A stretch of 61,197 nucleotides of DNA from JAWXVE01 sp044425575 (GCA_044425575.1 JAWXVE010000003.1:1-61197), one strand, 5' to 3'; positions 17,780-28,111 are shown, counted from the stretch's first letter. Notes: generated by a model from the sequence alone, not told the origin. Numbers and translations are program-made.

Positions 17780-19159
17780 TTATAGACCAAGTAAGGAATC
17801 TCCAATCTTTACCACATCCCCAGCGCCCATAGTTATCAACAGGTCACCGTTGATACAATTTTCTAATAAATAATTTTCAATCTCGTCAAATGAAGGGAAA
17901 TATTCGCAAGGTTTTCCTAGATTTTGGATTTCTTGTTGTAATGTGACAGAAGAAATGCCAAGTGTATCTGTTTCTCTAGCAGCATATACATCTGCAAGAA
18001 TAATATAGTCAGCTGCTTGTAATGCTACTGCAAAATCATGTAAAAATGCTTTCGTGCGTGTGTAGGTGTGTGGTTGAAACACGCAGTAGAGAGATTTATG
18101 AGGGTAATTACGAGCAGCTGTTAAGGTGGCAGTTATTTCAGTTGGGTGATGTGCATAATCATCAATAATCGTAACACCCATAAGGGTGCCCTTATATTCA
18201 AAGCGTCTCTCTGTTCCACTAAACTTCATAAGAGAGGCGTAAGTATGAGTGCGGGAAACACCTACTAAATCTGCGACTGCAATTGATGCTAGTGCATTGG
18301 AGATATTGTGTCGGCCAGCGGCTCCTATTTGTATAGAATCACATGCCACTCGGTTATGCATTAGAGTGAAGGTACCTCGTGCAAGTGTATCATAAGTAAT
18401 ATCTTTACAAGAATAAGTATAATGGCCCTCAATACCATAAGTAATAATATTACAAGTTAAATCTTTGATTAGGTCTTGGTAGGAGTCAATTTCGCCATTT
18501 ATAATAAGATGACCATCAGCAGGGATTAATGCTGCAAATTTTTGGAATGAATTTCGCACGTGATGAATATCTTGAAAAAAGTCCATGTGGTCTTCCTCTA
18601 CATTTAAGATTACTCCGATTTTAGGGTTGAAATGGAGAAAACTGTTGGTATACTCACATGCTTCCGTCACAAAAAGTTCGGAATTGCCAACACGAATATT
18701 CCCGTGAATACGATTAAACATACCGCCAATAGAAAGTGTTGGATCCGTTTCCCCTTCTAGTAAAATATGTGAAATCATAGAAGTGGTAGTAGTTTTCCCA
18801 TGGGTTCCACTAACAGCAATTGGCATTTTATAATTATTCATTAATTGGCCAAGTAGTTCTGCACGAGTGAGAGTGGGAAGATTACGGCGTAGAACTTCTT
18901 GGTATTCAGGATTATCCTCCTTGATGGCAGCAGTATATACAACTAAAGCAACATTATCTTTGATATTAGAAGATCTTTGTCCGTAATAGATGGTGGCACC
19001 ATAAGACTCTAGCAAGGTTGTTAACGGGGAACATTCTCGATCAGAACCTGATATTTGGAAGTTTTCTTTTAAGAGAATTTCTGCTAGTCCGCTCATGCTA
19101 ATGCCGCCGATTCCCATAAAGTGAATATGAATTGGTTGGTTAAAATCTAATTGATACAT
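17780..19159 (-). CDS. murC: UDP-N-acetylmuramate-L-alanine ligase
   Basis: A 459-residue Mur ligase that adds L-alanine to UDP-MurNAc in the cytoplasm, the first peptide step of peptidoglycan synthesis. The N-terminal nucleotide fold has HFMGIGGISMSGLA; the ATP site is AVSGTHGKTTTTSMI near 115; later motifs include EACEYTNSFL, NVEEDHMDFF and DDYAHHPTEI. Length is standard. The start is placed at 19159, where GGAG is six bases upstream; the ATG four codons earlier belongs to the SD. A minus-strand TATAAT at 19193-19198 is its likely -10. Confidence 0.95.
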   Translation of the reverse strand: MYQLDFNQPIHIHFMGIGGISMSGLAEILLKENFQISGSDRECSPLTTLLESYGATIYYGQRSSNIKDNVALVVYTAAIKEDNPEYQEVLRRNLPTLTRAELLGQLMNNYKMPIAVSGTHGKTTTTSMISHILLEGETDPTLSIGGMFNRIHGNIRVGNSELFVTEACEYTNSFLHFNPKIGVILNVEEDHMDFFQDIHHVRNSFQKFAALIPADGHLIINGEIDSYQDLIKDLTCNIITYGIEGHYTYSCKDITYDTLARGTFTLMHNRVACDSIQIGAAGRHNISNALASIAVADLVGVSRTHTYASLMKFSGTERRFEYKGTLMGVTIIDDYAHHPTEITATLTAARNYPHKSLYCVFQPHTYTRTKAFLHDFAVALQAADYIILADVYAARETDTLGISSVTLQQEIQNLGKPCEYFPSFDEIENYLLENCINGDLLITMGAGDVVKIGDSLLGL

Positions 19160-19352
19160 AGTGTGCTCCATTCTTTTTATTTGTTATACTATATTATACG
19201 CAAAGGAATGAAAAAAACCAATGATTAATTTTGGTCCAGGTGTGAATGAAAACTAAAAGCGATTTAAAAATTGCAATTGATATGACATTTTTTAACAAAA
19301 TGTGTAAAATGTAGAAATAATGACCATAAATGAAAATAAAATGTAAAAAATG

Positions 19353-19381
19353 TTCACATTTTTGCACAAATATGTTATAAT
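19353..19381 (+). promoter_or_regulatory. promoter of glgC-glgD, in the AT-rich murC-glgC interval
   Basis: TTCACA (19353-19358), a 17-base spacer and TATAAT (19376-19381). The divergent interval 19160-19478 is strongly AT-rich and otherwise shows only the murC -10 at 19193-19198. I see no gene in it. Confidence 0.7.
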
Positions 19382-19478
19382 TTACATAAAAATCTAGTGA
19401 AAATAGAATATGAGCATAAAGGAAACTTGTGCAGTATATAAATTGTGTCAATGAGTAGTGAAGAGATGGAGGATTAAT

Positions 19479-20747
19479 ATGATTAAAAAAGAAATGATTG
19501 CTATGCTCTTAGCAGGGGGACAAGGTAGCAGATTAGGAGTATTAACAGAGAAAGTAGCAAAACCTGCAGTATCTTTTGGAGGGAAATATCGCATTATTGA
19601 TTTTCCGCTTAGTAATTGCATTAACTCTGGAATCGATACAGTTGGTGTGCTAACCCAGTATCAGCCGTTACGACTGAATACACATATTGGCATTGGAATT
19701 CCTTGGGATCTAGATCGTAATATTGGAGGAGTTACTGTTTTGCCACCATACGAGAAGAGTGAAAATAGTGAGTGGTATACGGGAACTGCTAATGCCATCT
19801 ATCAAAACTTAGATTATATGGATACTTATAACCCGGAATATGTACTAATTCTATCTGGTGATCATATTTACAAAATGGATTATGAAGTGATGCTCAATGT
19901 GCACAAGAAACGAGGTGCCAGTATTAGTATTGCTACTATGCCAGTACCTCTTGAAGAAGCAAGCCGTTTTGGGGTTGTGATAACAGATGATAATGGACAG
20001 ATTACTGAGTTTGAAGAGAAGCCTGAGAACCCAAGAAGCAATCTAGCATCTATGGGAATCTATATATTCAACTGGAGCGTGTTAAAAGAAGCCCTTATTA
20101 AAAAAGCAGAGCAACCAGCCCTCGATTTTGGTAAGCATGTGATTCCATATTGTCATGAAAATAAAGAACCTATTTTTGCATTTGAATTTAATGGATACTG
20201 GAAAGATGTAGGAACTTTACAATCTTACTGGGAAGCTAATATGGAGTTAATTGACATTGTTCCGGACTTTAATCTCTATGAAGAATATTGGACCATCTAT
20301 ACGAAGAGTGATGTGTTACCACCTCAATATATATCAAAAGATAGTGTGATTGAGAAGAGTATTATAGGCGAGGGAGCTAGTATTTATGGTCAAGTATACA
20401 GTTCAGTTATTGGATGTGGTGTAACCATTGGAGAGAATACTGTAATAAGAGATTCTATTATAATGAACGGAACAGTCATTGGCGATAATTGCGAGGTGAT
20501 AAAAGGTATTATTGCGGAACGAGCAATCATTGGGAATGGCGTAAAGATTGGCTTATATGATGAAGTGGAGAATGAGTCTCATCCACATATTTATGCAAAT
20601 GGTATTGTGACGATTGGAGAGAAATCAGTGCTTCCTAATGATGTACAAGTAGGAAAGAATACAGTAATATCAGGCGTAACAGTTGCAGAAGATTATGAAA
20701 ATGGTTGCCTTCCAAGCGGTAGGTCATTAATAAAAGAGTGCGAATAA
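19479..20747 (+). CDS. glgC: glucose-1-phosphate adenylyltransferase, catalytic subunit
   Basis: A 422-residue ADP-glucose pyrophosphorylase, the committed step of glycogen synthesis. The nucleotidyltransferase domain begins MLLAGGQGSRLGVLTEKVAKPAV and has FPLSNCINSGI, SGDHIYKMDY and FEEKP. The C-terminal 130 residues are hexapeptide repeats. The start is ATG at 19479 with GGAGG seven bases upstream. A GTG seven codons earlier is in frame but has no site. glgD follows 29 bases later, so the two subunits are made from one transcript. Confidence 0.93.
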   Translation: MIKKEMIAMLLAGGQGSRLGVLTEKVAKPAVSFGGKYRIIDFPLSNCINSGIDTVGVLTQYQPLRLNTHIGIGIPWDLDRNIGGVTVLPPYEKSENSEWYTGTANAIYQNLDYMDTYNPEYVLILSGDHIYKMDYEVMLNVHKKRGASISIATMPVPLEEASRFGVVITDDNGQITEFEEKPENPRSNLASMGIYIFNWSVLKEALIKKAEQPALDFGKHVIPYCHENKEPIFAFEFNGYWKDVGTLQSYWEANMELIDIVPDFNLYEEYWTIYTKSDVLPPQYISKDSVIEKSIIGEGASIYGQVYSSVIGCGVTIGENTVIRDSIIMNGTVIGDNCEVIKGIIAERAIIGNGVKIGLYDEVENESHPHIYANGIVTIGEKSVLPNDVQVGKNTVISGVTVAEDYENGCLPSGRSLIKECE

Positions 20748-20776
20748 ATCAGTCTACCTAAGAATGGAGGGAATAT

Positions 20777-21895
20777 ATGAGAGCATTAGGAATTGTGTTG
20801 GCAGGTGGTAATAATCCACGGATGAAAGAATTGTCAAATAAGCGTGCCATTGCTGCTATGCCAGTAGGTGGTAGTTATAGAAGTATTGACTTTGTATTAA
20901 GTAATATGAGTAATTCACATATCCAAAAAGTAGCAGTTTTTACCCAATATCAGGCCAGAAGCTTAAATGAACACTTAAGTTCTTCAAAGTGGTGGGATTT
21001 TGGGCGTAAGCAAGGGGGACTAGTTGTATTTACACCCACTGTTACGTCGGAAAGTAGCAACTGGTATCGAGGAACGGCTGATGCTATTTATCAGAATATT
21101 ACTTATCTAAAGAATAGTCATGAACCATATGTGGTGATTACATCAGGTGATGGTATTTACAAAATGGACTATGGTAAAGTTCTAGCGTATCATACAGAGA
21201 AAAAGGCAGATATTACAGTTGTGTGCAAGGATGTTATGGGTACTGCTGATATTGAACGCTTTGGAATTGTTAAAATGAATGAAGAAAGCCGTATTGTAGA
21301 TTTTGAAGAGAAGCCGATTGTGGCCAAGTCTACAACAATATCATGTGGAATTTATATTATCCGAAGAAGACTGTTAATTGAGCTAATTGAACAGGCTGCA
21401 TCAGAAAATAGATTCGACCTAGTGTCGGACATTTTGATTCGATACAAGGATGTTAAGAGAATATTTGCATATAAAATGCATGATTATTGGAAAAATATCG
21501 GTTCGGTGGATGATTATTATTCTGCCAATATGGATTTCTTGCAGAGAGATGTGCGAGATTACTTTTTCCATGAACATCCAGATATTTATTCTAAGGTTGA
21601 CGATTTGCCACCAGCAAAGTATAATACAGGTACAAGCATTAAAAATAGCTTAATTGCTAGTGGATGCATTGTGAATGGGGCAGTAGAAGATAGTGTTATT
21701 TTTAAGAAAGTTTACATAGGAAATAATACTACCATCAAAAACTCGATTATATTAAATGATGTACATATTGGTGATAACGTACACATTGAAAATTGTATTG
21801 TAGAGAGTAGAGATACAATACAAAGCAACTCCTATTTCACGTGCGAAGACGGGATAAGAATTGTCATTGAAAAGAATGACAGGTTTATTATGTAA
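20777..21895 (+). CDS. glgD: glucose-1-phosphate adenylyltransferase subunit GlgD
   Basis: A 372-residue paralogue of GlgC that forms a heteromeric ADP-glucose pyrophosphorylase. The nucleotide-binding loop is altered: GGNNPRMKELSNKRAIAAMP replaces the GGxGxRLxxLTxxxAKPAV of GlgC, with the key Lys changed. This fits the known picture of GlgD as a mainly regulatory subunit. SGDGIYKMDY, FEEKP and DYWKNIGSVDDYY are retained. The C-terminal beta-helix is shorter than in GlgC. SD GGAGGG precedes the ATG. Confidence 0.9.
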   Translation: MRALGIVLAGGNNPRMKELSNKRAIAAMPVGGSYRSIDFVLSNMSNSHIQKVAVFTQYQARSLNEHLSSSKWWDFGRKQGGLVVFTPTVTSESSNWYRGTADAIYQNITYLKNSHEPYVVITSGDGIYKMDYGKVLAYHTEKKADITVVCKDVMGTADIERFGIVKMNEESRIVDFEEKPIVAKSTTISCGIYIIRRRLLIELIEQAASENRFDLVSDILIRYKDVKRIFAYKMHDYWKNIGSVDDYYSANMDFLQRDVRDYFFHEHPDIYSKVDDLPPAKYNTGTSIKNSLIASGCIVNGAVEDSVIFKKVYIGNNTTIKNSIILNDVHIGDNVHIENCIVESRDTIQSNSYFTCEDGIRIVIEKNDRFIM

Positions 21896-21924
21896 CCCCG
21901 TCTGGAGCAAATACAGATGAGGGG
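21896..21924 (+). other. possible SD-masking hairpin before spoVG
   Basis: CCCCGTCTG (21896-21904) can pair with CAGATGAGGGG (21914-21924) with a small bulge. The 3' side touches the SD (GGGGAGGGG) of spoVG. The structure is short and its effect is inferred. Confidence 0.3.
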
Positions 21925-21933
21925 AGGGGTAAA

Positions 21934-22194
21934 GTGAATATCACTGATATACGTACTAGACGAGTAGTAAGTGAGAGCAAGATGAGAGCTGTGGTATCGA
22001 TTACAATCGACGAAGTTTTTGTAATTCATGATATCAAAGTGATTGAGGGTGAAAAGGGATTATTCATTGCAATGCCAAGTAAGAAGGCAGCAGACGGTTC
22101 ATATAAGGACATTGCACATCCAATTAACTCTGATACACGTGATTGTATACAGGCAATGATTTTAGAACAATTTGCAAACACGGAACCAGTTTAA
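21934..22194 (+). CDS. spoVG: septation/sporulation regulator SpoVG
   Basis: An 86-residue SpoVG. The family core is complete: NITDIRTRRV, the DEVFVIHDIKVIEG segment, GLFIAMPSKK and KDIAHPINSDTRD. SpoVG binds nucleic acids and influences sporulation, division and virulence-type genes in Firmicutes. The start is GTG at 21934, with GGGGAGGGG close upstream. A terminator follows 20 bases after the stop. Position near pth and mfd matches the Bacillus order. Confidence 0.95.
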   Translation: MNITDIRTRRVVSESKMRAVVSITIDEVFVIHDIKVIEGEKGLFIAMPSKKAADGSYKDIAHPINSDTRDCIQAMILEQFANTEPV

Positions 22195-22213
22195 GAAGAG
22201 GACAGATGAATGA

Positions 22214-22245
22214 GAAGCCAACCTATATTGAGTTGGCTTCTTTTT
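22214..22245 (+). terminator. terminator of spoVG
   Basis: GAAGCCAAC (22214-22222) pairs with GTTGGCTTC (22232-22240), followed by five T. Confidence 0.9.
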
Positions 22246-22270
22246 CGTAATGAGATAGAGGAGAAAGAAT

Positions 22271-22840
22271 GTGTATATAATAGTAGGACTTGGAAATCCA
22301 ACCAAAACATATGATAAGACAAGACATAATATAGGGTTTGCATTAATAGATGCTATAGGAGATGCATATAATATAGCAGTCACGGAAAAGAAGCATAAGG
22401 CGATTATTGGAAAAGGTGTAATGGGGGGAAGTAAAGTAATTCTAGCAAAGCCTCAAACGTATATGAATCTTAGTGGGGAGAGTGTAAGAGCACTTGTAGA
22501 TTATTATAAAGTGGAGGAAGAGAGCGAACTTCTGATTCTATATGATGATGTAAGTTTGCCAGTGGGTAGTATGCGAATCCGAGAAAAAGGCAGTGCAGGT
22601 GGTCATAATGGGATTAAAAGTATTATTGGACACTTAGGCCATATGGAATTTATGCGTTTAAAAATAGGCGTAGGAGAGAAACCAAAGGGCTGGGATTTGG
22701 CAGATTATGTATTGGGCCACTTTACAAAAGAGGAAGAAGAAACCTTGAATGAGGAAATGAAAGATTTGGTGCAGGCAGTTGCTTATTTAGCTAATCATGA
22801 AGTAGACAAGGCAATGAATGAATATAATAAGAAGAGGTAG
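22271..22840 (+). CDS. pth: peptidyl-tRNA hydrolase
   Basis: A 189-residue Pth that frees tRNA from prematurely released peptidyl-tRNA. Signatures are YIIVGLGNPTKTYDKTRHNIGF at the start (catalytic His in TRHNIG), KPQTYMNLSGESV near 58, LYDDVSLPVG near 92, and GSAGGHNGIKSI near 108. The start codon is GTG at 22271 with AGGAGAAAG upstream. mfd begins four bases after its stop, so the two are one operon, as in Bacillus (spoVC-mfd). Confidence 0.95.
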   Translation: MYIIVGLGNPTKTYDKTRHNIGFALIDAIGDAYNIAVTEKKHKAIIGKGVMGGSKVILAKPQTYMNLSGESVRALVDYYKVEEESELLILYDDVSLPVGSMRIREKGSAGGHNGIKSIIGHLGHMEFMRLKIGVGEKPKGWDLADYVLGHFTKEEEETLNEEMKDLVQAVAYLANHEVDKAMNEYNKKR

Positions 22841-22843
22841 CAA

Positions 22844-25800
22844 GTGAAATCAATTATACAACCCTTAAGAGAGTTAGGCGAATATAGTAAAATACAGAAG
22901 TTGTTGGAACATGGGGAAAAGAAAATAGGTTTAGTTGGGTGTGTGGATTCACAGAAATTACACGCCCTTTATGGAGTTGGTGAGAAATATAGAACAAAAG
23001 TGATTGTAACATACAGCGAAAAGAGAGCGAAAGAAATCTATGAAGATGCATTATTTTATGAAAAGAATGCAGTGATTTTTCCAGCGAAAGATCTAATCTT
23101 CTATCAATCCGATGTTCACGGGAATCAGATTACCATGCAACGTATGGAGTGTTATCGGAAAATTATGGAACGCCAACCATTTACCATGGTTACCACTTTT
23201 AGTGCATTAATGACACCTCAAATCCCGCTGAACATATTAGAGAGAAATTGTATTATATGTAAGTTAGGTGGTGGAGTGGATCAGGGAGAAATTGCAAGTA
23301 AACTTGTACGAATGGGCTATGAAAAATCCCATCAAGTAGAGGGTAAGGGGCAATTTAGCATTCGAGGTGATATTATAGATATCTTCGATTTAACCCAAGA
23401 AAACCCTACTCGTATTGAATTATGGGGGGATGAAATTGAGTCTATTCGCACCTTTGATTTATTAAGCCAAAGATCTATAGAAGTTACTCAGGCAGTGACC
23501 ATCTATCCAGCCACAGAGATGATTCTAAGTCCGGAAGAATTAGAAGCAGGTTTGAAGCAGATTGAGAAGGAAGCAAGCAGCGTGGAAGAATCATTTCGCA
23601 AGGCGTTTCAAACAGAAGAGGCCCATCGTATTAAGAGCAGTTTCCATCAGTTGCGTGAAGAAATTATAGAATTCCAATCTTATGTTAATTTGGATAGTTA
23701 TATCCACTTTTTCTATAACAATTCTGATTCTATTAGCTCCTTATTTCGTACAGAAGAAACTCTTTTTGCCATAGATGAACCTAATCGTGTAGAAGAACAT
23801 GGGAGAGCCGTTGAACTTGAGTTTCGAGAGAGTATGATGCAACGCTTAGAGAAGGGGTATATTCTTCCGAGGCAAATGAATATTTTATATTCAGTGGAAG
23901 AAATGGTGGCAAAGTTAGGGAAGCATAGGGTATTAACACTTGCTACATTTGATACAAAGTCGGCTTTTCTAAAAGTAAATGAAAAGATAGATTTTGCAGC
24001 TAAATCCGTACCTTCGTATCAAAATAGCTTTGAGGGATTGTGCAAAGATTTGGCTAGGTATAGGAAGAGTCAATATAAGATGGTTCTAGTGTCAGGCTCT
24101 CGCACACGAGCCAAGAGGTTGGCAGAGGATTTAACGGAAGAAGGATTGATTAGCTTCTATGGTGAGAATCTAGAGCGTGTTATAGAGCCAGGTGAAATTA
24201 TGACTTGCTATGGAAGGATTCAAAAGGGCTTTGAATATCCTTTGCTGAAATTTGTTGTGATATCAGAAAACGATATTTTTGGAGTTGCAGTTCACAAGAA
24301 AAAGAAAAAGAAAAAATACGAAGGTAAAAAAATACAAGATTTTGCAGAGTTATCAGTGGGAGATTATGTGGTACATGAAAATCATGGACTAGGTATTTAT
24401 AGAGGAATTGATAAGGTAGAAGTAGATAAAGTTACAAGAGATTATATGAAAATAGAATATGCAGGGGGGAGCAACCTGTATGTGTTGGCCACAGGATTGG
24501 AAGTGGTGCAGAAGTATGCAGCTGCTACAGCCAAGAAGCCAAAATTAAATAAGCTTGGTACAAAAGAGTGGACTGCAACGAAGAATAAAGTGCGTGGGAA
24601 TGTGGAAACAGTTGCCAAGGAATTGGTGGCATTGTATGCGGAGCGCCAAGAAAAAAAGGGGTATATGTATTCGGGTGATACCTCATGGCAAGTAGAATTC
24701 GAGGAGTTGTTTCCTTATGACGAGACGGGTGATCAATTATCTGCAATTGAAGCAACGAAAACGGATATGGAAAGTACCAAGATTATGGATCGTTTGATTT
24801 GTGGTGATGTAGGATATGGAAAGACAGAGATTGCACTTCGTGCAGCCTTTAAGGCGGTGCAAGATGGCAAACAAGTTGCCTATTTAGTGCCAACCACCAT
24901 ATTGGCACAGCAACATTATAATACCTTCGCACAGCGAATGAAAGATTTTCCCATTCGCATAGAATTACTATCGCGTTTCCGGCCGCCGTCTCAGATGAAG
25001 AATGCATTGCAAGGGATTAAGGTGGGTACGGTAGATATAGTAATTGGAACTCATCGCCTTTTATCCAAGGATGTTGATTTTTCAGATTTAGGTCTTTTAA
25101 TTGTAGATGAAGAGCAGAGATTTGGTGTTACTCACAAGGAAAAGATTAAGCAGTTAAAAGCAGACGTAGATGTATTAACGTTAACAGCTACGCCAATTCC
25201 GCGTACCCTTCATATGAGTTTAATTGGAATTCGAGATATGAGTGTGCTTGAAGAAGCGCCAAATGAACGCATGCCAGTACAAACTTATGTGATGGAATAT
25301 AATGAAGAAATGGTAAGAGAAGCTATTGTAAGGGAGTTATCTAGGGATGGCCAAGTATTTTACGTATATAATCGCGTGAATCAAATTGCTGATGTGGCAG
25401 CTCAAATTGGACAGCTCGTTCCTGAGGCAACAGTGTCCTATGCCCATGGACAGATGAATGAAAGAGAACTAGAGAGCCTCATGTATGAATTTATGAACGG
25501 AGAAATTGATGTGCTTGTTTCCACAACTATTATAGAAACTGGCCTTGATATTTCTAATGCCAACACCATTATTATACAAGATTCTGATAAATTCGGCCTA
25601 TCACAATTATATCAACTTCGTGGGCGTGTGGGTCGTTCTCATCGAAATGCCTATGCTTTTCTCATGTATAAGAGGGATACCATGCTAAGAGAAGTGGCAG
25701 AAAAGAGGTTGCAAGCCATTCGTGAATTTACAGATTTAGGAAGTGGATTTAAGATTGCAATGCGTGACCTTGAGATTCGAGGGGCAGGAAACCTTCTTGG

Positions 25801-26356
25801 CATGAAGCAGCATGGTCATATGGAGGCGGTGGGCTATGAACTTTACTGTAAATTGCTAAATGAAGCAGTATTACGATTTAAGGGCGAAGAAGTTATGATG
25901 GACTTTAACACAACCATTGATTTAGACGTAGATGCCTATATTCCGCAGGAATATATTTTAAATGAATTACAAAAATTAGATATTTATAAACGGATTGCAG
26001 GAATTGAGAATGAAGGGGAAATCATAGATATGAAGGAGGAATTACTGGATCGATTTGGTGTGATTCCTGATTCTGTTCAGAACTTAATGCGTATTTCATT
26101 AATCCGTGTACAGGCTCATCAGGTGTATATAACAGAAGTAAGAGGTAATGTGCGAGAAATCAAGTTGATTTTCCATGAACAAGCAAGGATTGATGTGGCA
26201 CAACTTCCGTATTTGCTAGCTCAATACGGTGGAAAGTTAACATTTCATCCGACTAAAGTACCATATCTCCTCTATTGTAATAAAGAAGAAGAGGAATTAC
26301 TAGATGTAGTAGAAGAATTGGTGGAGACTATGAAGATGTTGGCACTTGCAGAATAA
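22844..26356 (+). CDS. mfd: transcription-repair coupling factor
   Basis: An 1170-residue Mfd, the ATP-driven translocase that removes stalled RNA polymerase and recruits UvrA. The order is a UvrB-like N-terminal module (about 20-350), the RNA-polymerase-interaction domain with GDYVVHENHGLGIY near 505, and helicase motifs ICGDVGYGKTEIA near 655, IVDEEQRFG, TLTATPIPRTL and QLRGRVGRS. The C-terminal regulatory domain starts about residue 1020. A lysine-rich stretch (HKKKKKKKYEGKK) lies just before the interaction domain. The start is GTG at 22844, close behind pth. Confidence 0.95.
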   Translation: MKSIIQPLRELGEYSKIQKLLEHGEKKIGLVGCVDSQKLHALYGVGEKYRTKVIVTYSEKRAKEIYEDALFYEKNAVIFPAKDLIFYQSDVHGNQITMQRMECYRKIMERQPFTMVTTFSALMTPQIPLNILERNCIICKLGGGVDQGEIASKLVRMGYEKSHQVEGKGQFSIRGDIIDIFDLTQENPTRIELWGDEIESIRTFDLLSQRSIEVTQAVTIYPATEMILSPEELEAGLKQIEKEASSVEESFRKAFQTEEAHRIKSSFHQLREEIIEFQSYVNLDSYIHFFYNNSDSISSLFRTEETLFAIDEPNRVEEHGRAVELEFRESMMQRLEKGYILPRQMNILYSVEEMVAKLGKHRVLTLATFDTKSAFLKVNEKIDFAAKSVPSYQNSFEGLCKDLARYRKSQYKMVLVSGSRTRAKRLAEDLTEEGLISFYGENLERVIEPGEIMTCYGRIQKGFEYPLLKFVVISENDIFGVAVHKKKKKKKYEGKKIQDFAELSVGDYVVHENHGLGIYRGIDKVEVDKVTRDYMKIEYAGGSNLYVLATGLEVVQKYAAATAKKPKLNKLGTKEWTATKNKVRGNVETVAKELVALYAERQEKKGYMYSGDTSWQVEFEELFPYDETGDQLSAIEATKTDMESTKIMDRLICGDVGYGKTEIALRAAFKAVQDGKQVAYLVPTTILAQQHYNTFAQRMKDFPIRIELLSRFRPPSQMKNALQGIKVGTVDIVIGTHRLLSKDVDFSDLGLLIVDEEQRFGVTHKEKIKQLKADVDVLTLTATPIPRTLHMSLIGIRDMSVLEEAPNERMPVQTYVMEYNEEMVREAIVRELSRDGQVFYVYNRVNQIADVAAQIGQLVPEATVSYAHGQMNERELESLMYEFMNGEIDVLVSTTIIETGLDISNANTIIIQDSDKFGLSQLYQLRGRVGRSHRNAYAFLMYKRDTMLREVAEKRLQAIREFTDLGSGFKIAMRDLEIRGAGNLLGMKQHGHMEAVGYELYCKLLNEAVLRFKGEEVMMDFNTTIDLDVDAYIPQEYILNELQKLDIYKRIAGIENEGEIIDMKEELLDRFGVIPDSVQNLMRISLIRVQAHQVYITEVRGNVREIKLIFHEQARIDVAQLPYLLAQYGGKLTFHPTKVPYLLYCNKEEEELLDVVEELVETMKMLALAE

Positions 26357-26471
26357 TAGACACAATCGTATGTACGAATTGAAAAAAATACGCAAATTTT
26401 CATATAATTCATCTAGTCAATGTGTATGATATGTGGTATACTAGCTAGTAATGAAATAGGAGGTACATAAG

Positions 26472-27986
26472 ATGAGCCAAGTAAATGCAAAGGAAATGAC
26501 TAGGAGTGCCGATACACGTGCACGTGTGGAGCGTAATAAGAAAGCACTACATTGTTTTATCTTTATTAATGTAATTATTGCAGGAGTTTATATCCCGGAA
26601 GTGTTTAAGGGTACACGAACGGTTTTTGATTACCTTATCATTTTTACCCTTACGATTATACCAACTATTCTAGCTTGTATGATGTTGAAGAAGCGAGATG
26701 ATAGTTATGGTGTTAAGTACATGCATGTAGTACCATTTTGTATTATGTATGGGTATATTATGATGACCACATCCCAGAATTTAACATTTTCTTATATTCT
26801 TCTTGTGTTTACCATTATTACGTTATACGTAGATATTAAATTCTCTATTGCAACTGCATTAGCCGGTGTCTTGATTAACGTGGCCTATGTTGGGAAGCAA
26901 TTTTTCACGACAGGGTTAGAGGGAACGGTTCTTACAGATGCTCTTATTATGATATTCGCGGTAGCATTAGCCGCAATTTTTTCTGTAATTGCAACGAATA
27001 CTATTCAGAAGATTGCATTGACTCGTGTGAAGGAAGTAGATGATGAGAAGAATAATGTATCGGAAATCTTATCCGTTATTGTAGGTGTATCAAAAGAGCT
27101 TGTTGACAATGTAGACCGTGTAGCAGTGGAAATGGAACGTGTTGCAGTATCCGTGAATACCACTAAGAGTTCTATGGAAGATGTGGCAACGGGATCTAAT
27201 GAAACTGCAGAGGCTATTCAGACACAACAAGAGAATACAGAAGAGATTAATCTTCATATTACTTCGGTAAAAGCAGCTTCTAATGAAATTGTAGAACATG
27301 TACAAGCTACGGAGAAAATTGTATTAGATGGACAATCTGTTATGCAAGAATTAACAGAACAAGCTCATGTAACAGAAGAAACTAGTAAGCAAGTTGCTCA
27401 ACAGATGGAACAATTAAAGTCTTATACAGATGATATGCAAAGCATTATGGAGTTAATTAACAATGTGGCATCCCAAACAGGATTGCTTGCACTTAACGCT
27501 AGTATAGAAGCGGCAAGAGCAGGAGAAGCGGGAAGAGGTTTTGCAGTAGTTGCAACGGAAATCTCAAACTTATCAAGTCAAACGAGTACTGCTACAGGTG
27601 ACATTGATGAAATCATTGCTAATATTGCGAAGTCTTTAGATCAAGTAGTAGAATCAGTAACAGAATTACTTGAGAGCAATGCGAGGCAGAATGTACAAGT
27701 TACTGAAACAGCTGAGAAATTTGATGTTATTCAGACAAATACAAGGAGTATTTACGAACAATCTTCGAGGATGAATGAATTAGTAGAAACGGTATCGGCA
27801 GCTAATACAGTGATTGTGGAAAGTATTACAAATATTTCGGCCATTACAGAAGAGGTAACGGCACGTTCGACTGAAACATTAGATGGTACAAGAGATGACT
27901 TAGAACGAATTGAGATGATTGTAGATTTGGTTAAGCACTTAGATTCCAATGCGCAAGAGCTTAAGAGGATAGAAGAAAGTCGATAG
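26472..27986 (+). CDS. methyl-accepting chemotaxis protein with a polytopic N-terminus
   Basis: A 504-residue receptor. The first 190 residues are mostly hydrophobic, with five or six predicted membrane helices and no sizeable extracytoplasmic sensor or clear HAMP domain. The rest is a coiled-coil signalling domain whose tip reads NNVASQTGLLALNASIEAAR followed by AGEAGRGFAVVATEI, the CheA/CheW-binding hairpin. Such receptors probably sense membrane state or small molecules within the bilayer, which is inference. SD AGGAGG precedes the ATG. It is monocistronic with its own terminator. Confidence 0.9.
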   Translation: MSQVNAKEMTRSADTRARVERNKKALHCFIFINVIIAGVYIPEVFKGTRTVFDYLIIFTLTIIPTILACMMLKKRDDSYGVKYMHVVPFCIMYGYIMMTTSQNLTFSYILLVFTIITLYVDIKFSIATALAGVLINVAYVGKQFFTTGLEGTVLTDALIMIFAVALAAIFSVIATNTIQKIALTRVKEVDDEKNNVSEILSVIVGVSKELVDNVDRVAVEMERVAVSVNTTKSSMEDVATGSNETAEAIQTQQENTEEINLHITSVKAASNEIVEHVQATEKIVLDGQSVMQELTEQAHVTEETSKQVAQQMEQLKSYTDDMQSIMELINNVASQTGLLALNASIEAARAGEAGRGFAVVATEISNLSSQTSTATGDIDEIIANIAKSLDQVVESVTELLESNARQNVQVTETAEKFDVIQTNTRSIYEQSSRMNELVETVSAANTVIVESITNISAITEEVTARSTETLDGTRDDLERIEMIVDLVKHLDSNAQELKRIEESR

Positions 27987-27994
27987 AAAATTGT

Positions 27995-28025
27995 AAGTGG
28001 CACCTGAATAAGGTGCTACTTTTTT
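27995..28025 (+). terminator. terminator of the chemoreceptor gene
   Basis: AAGTGGCACCT (27995-28005) pairs with AGGTGCTACTT (28011-28021) with one G-U pair, followed by T residues. Confidence 0.8.
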
Positions 28026-28111
28026 GATTAATTTTCTAAAATCGGTATAATTTTCCCAGTCTGGTAGAAAATAAGTATACAGTTAAAATCAAGAAAAAGG
28101 GAGAATTATAC

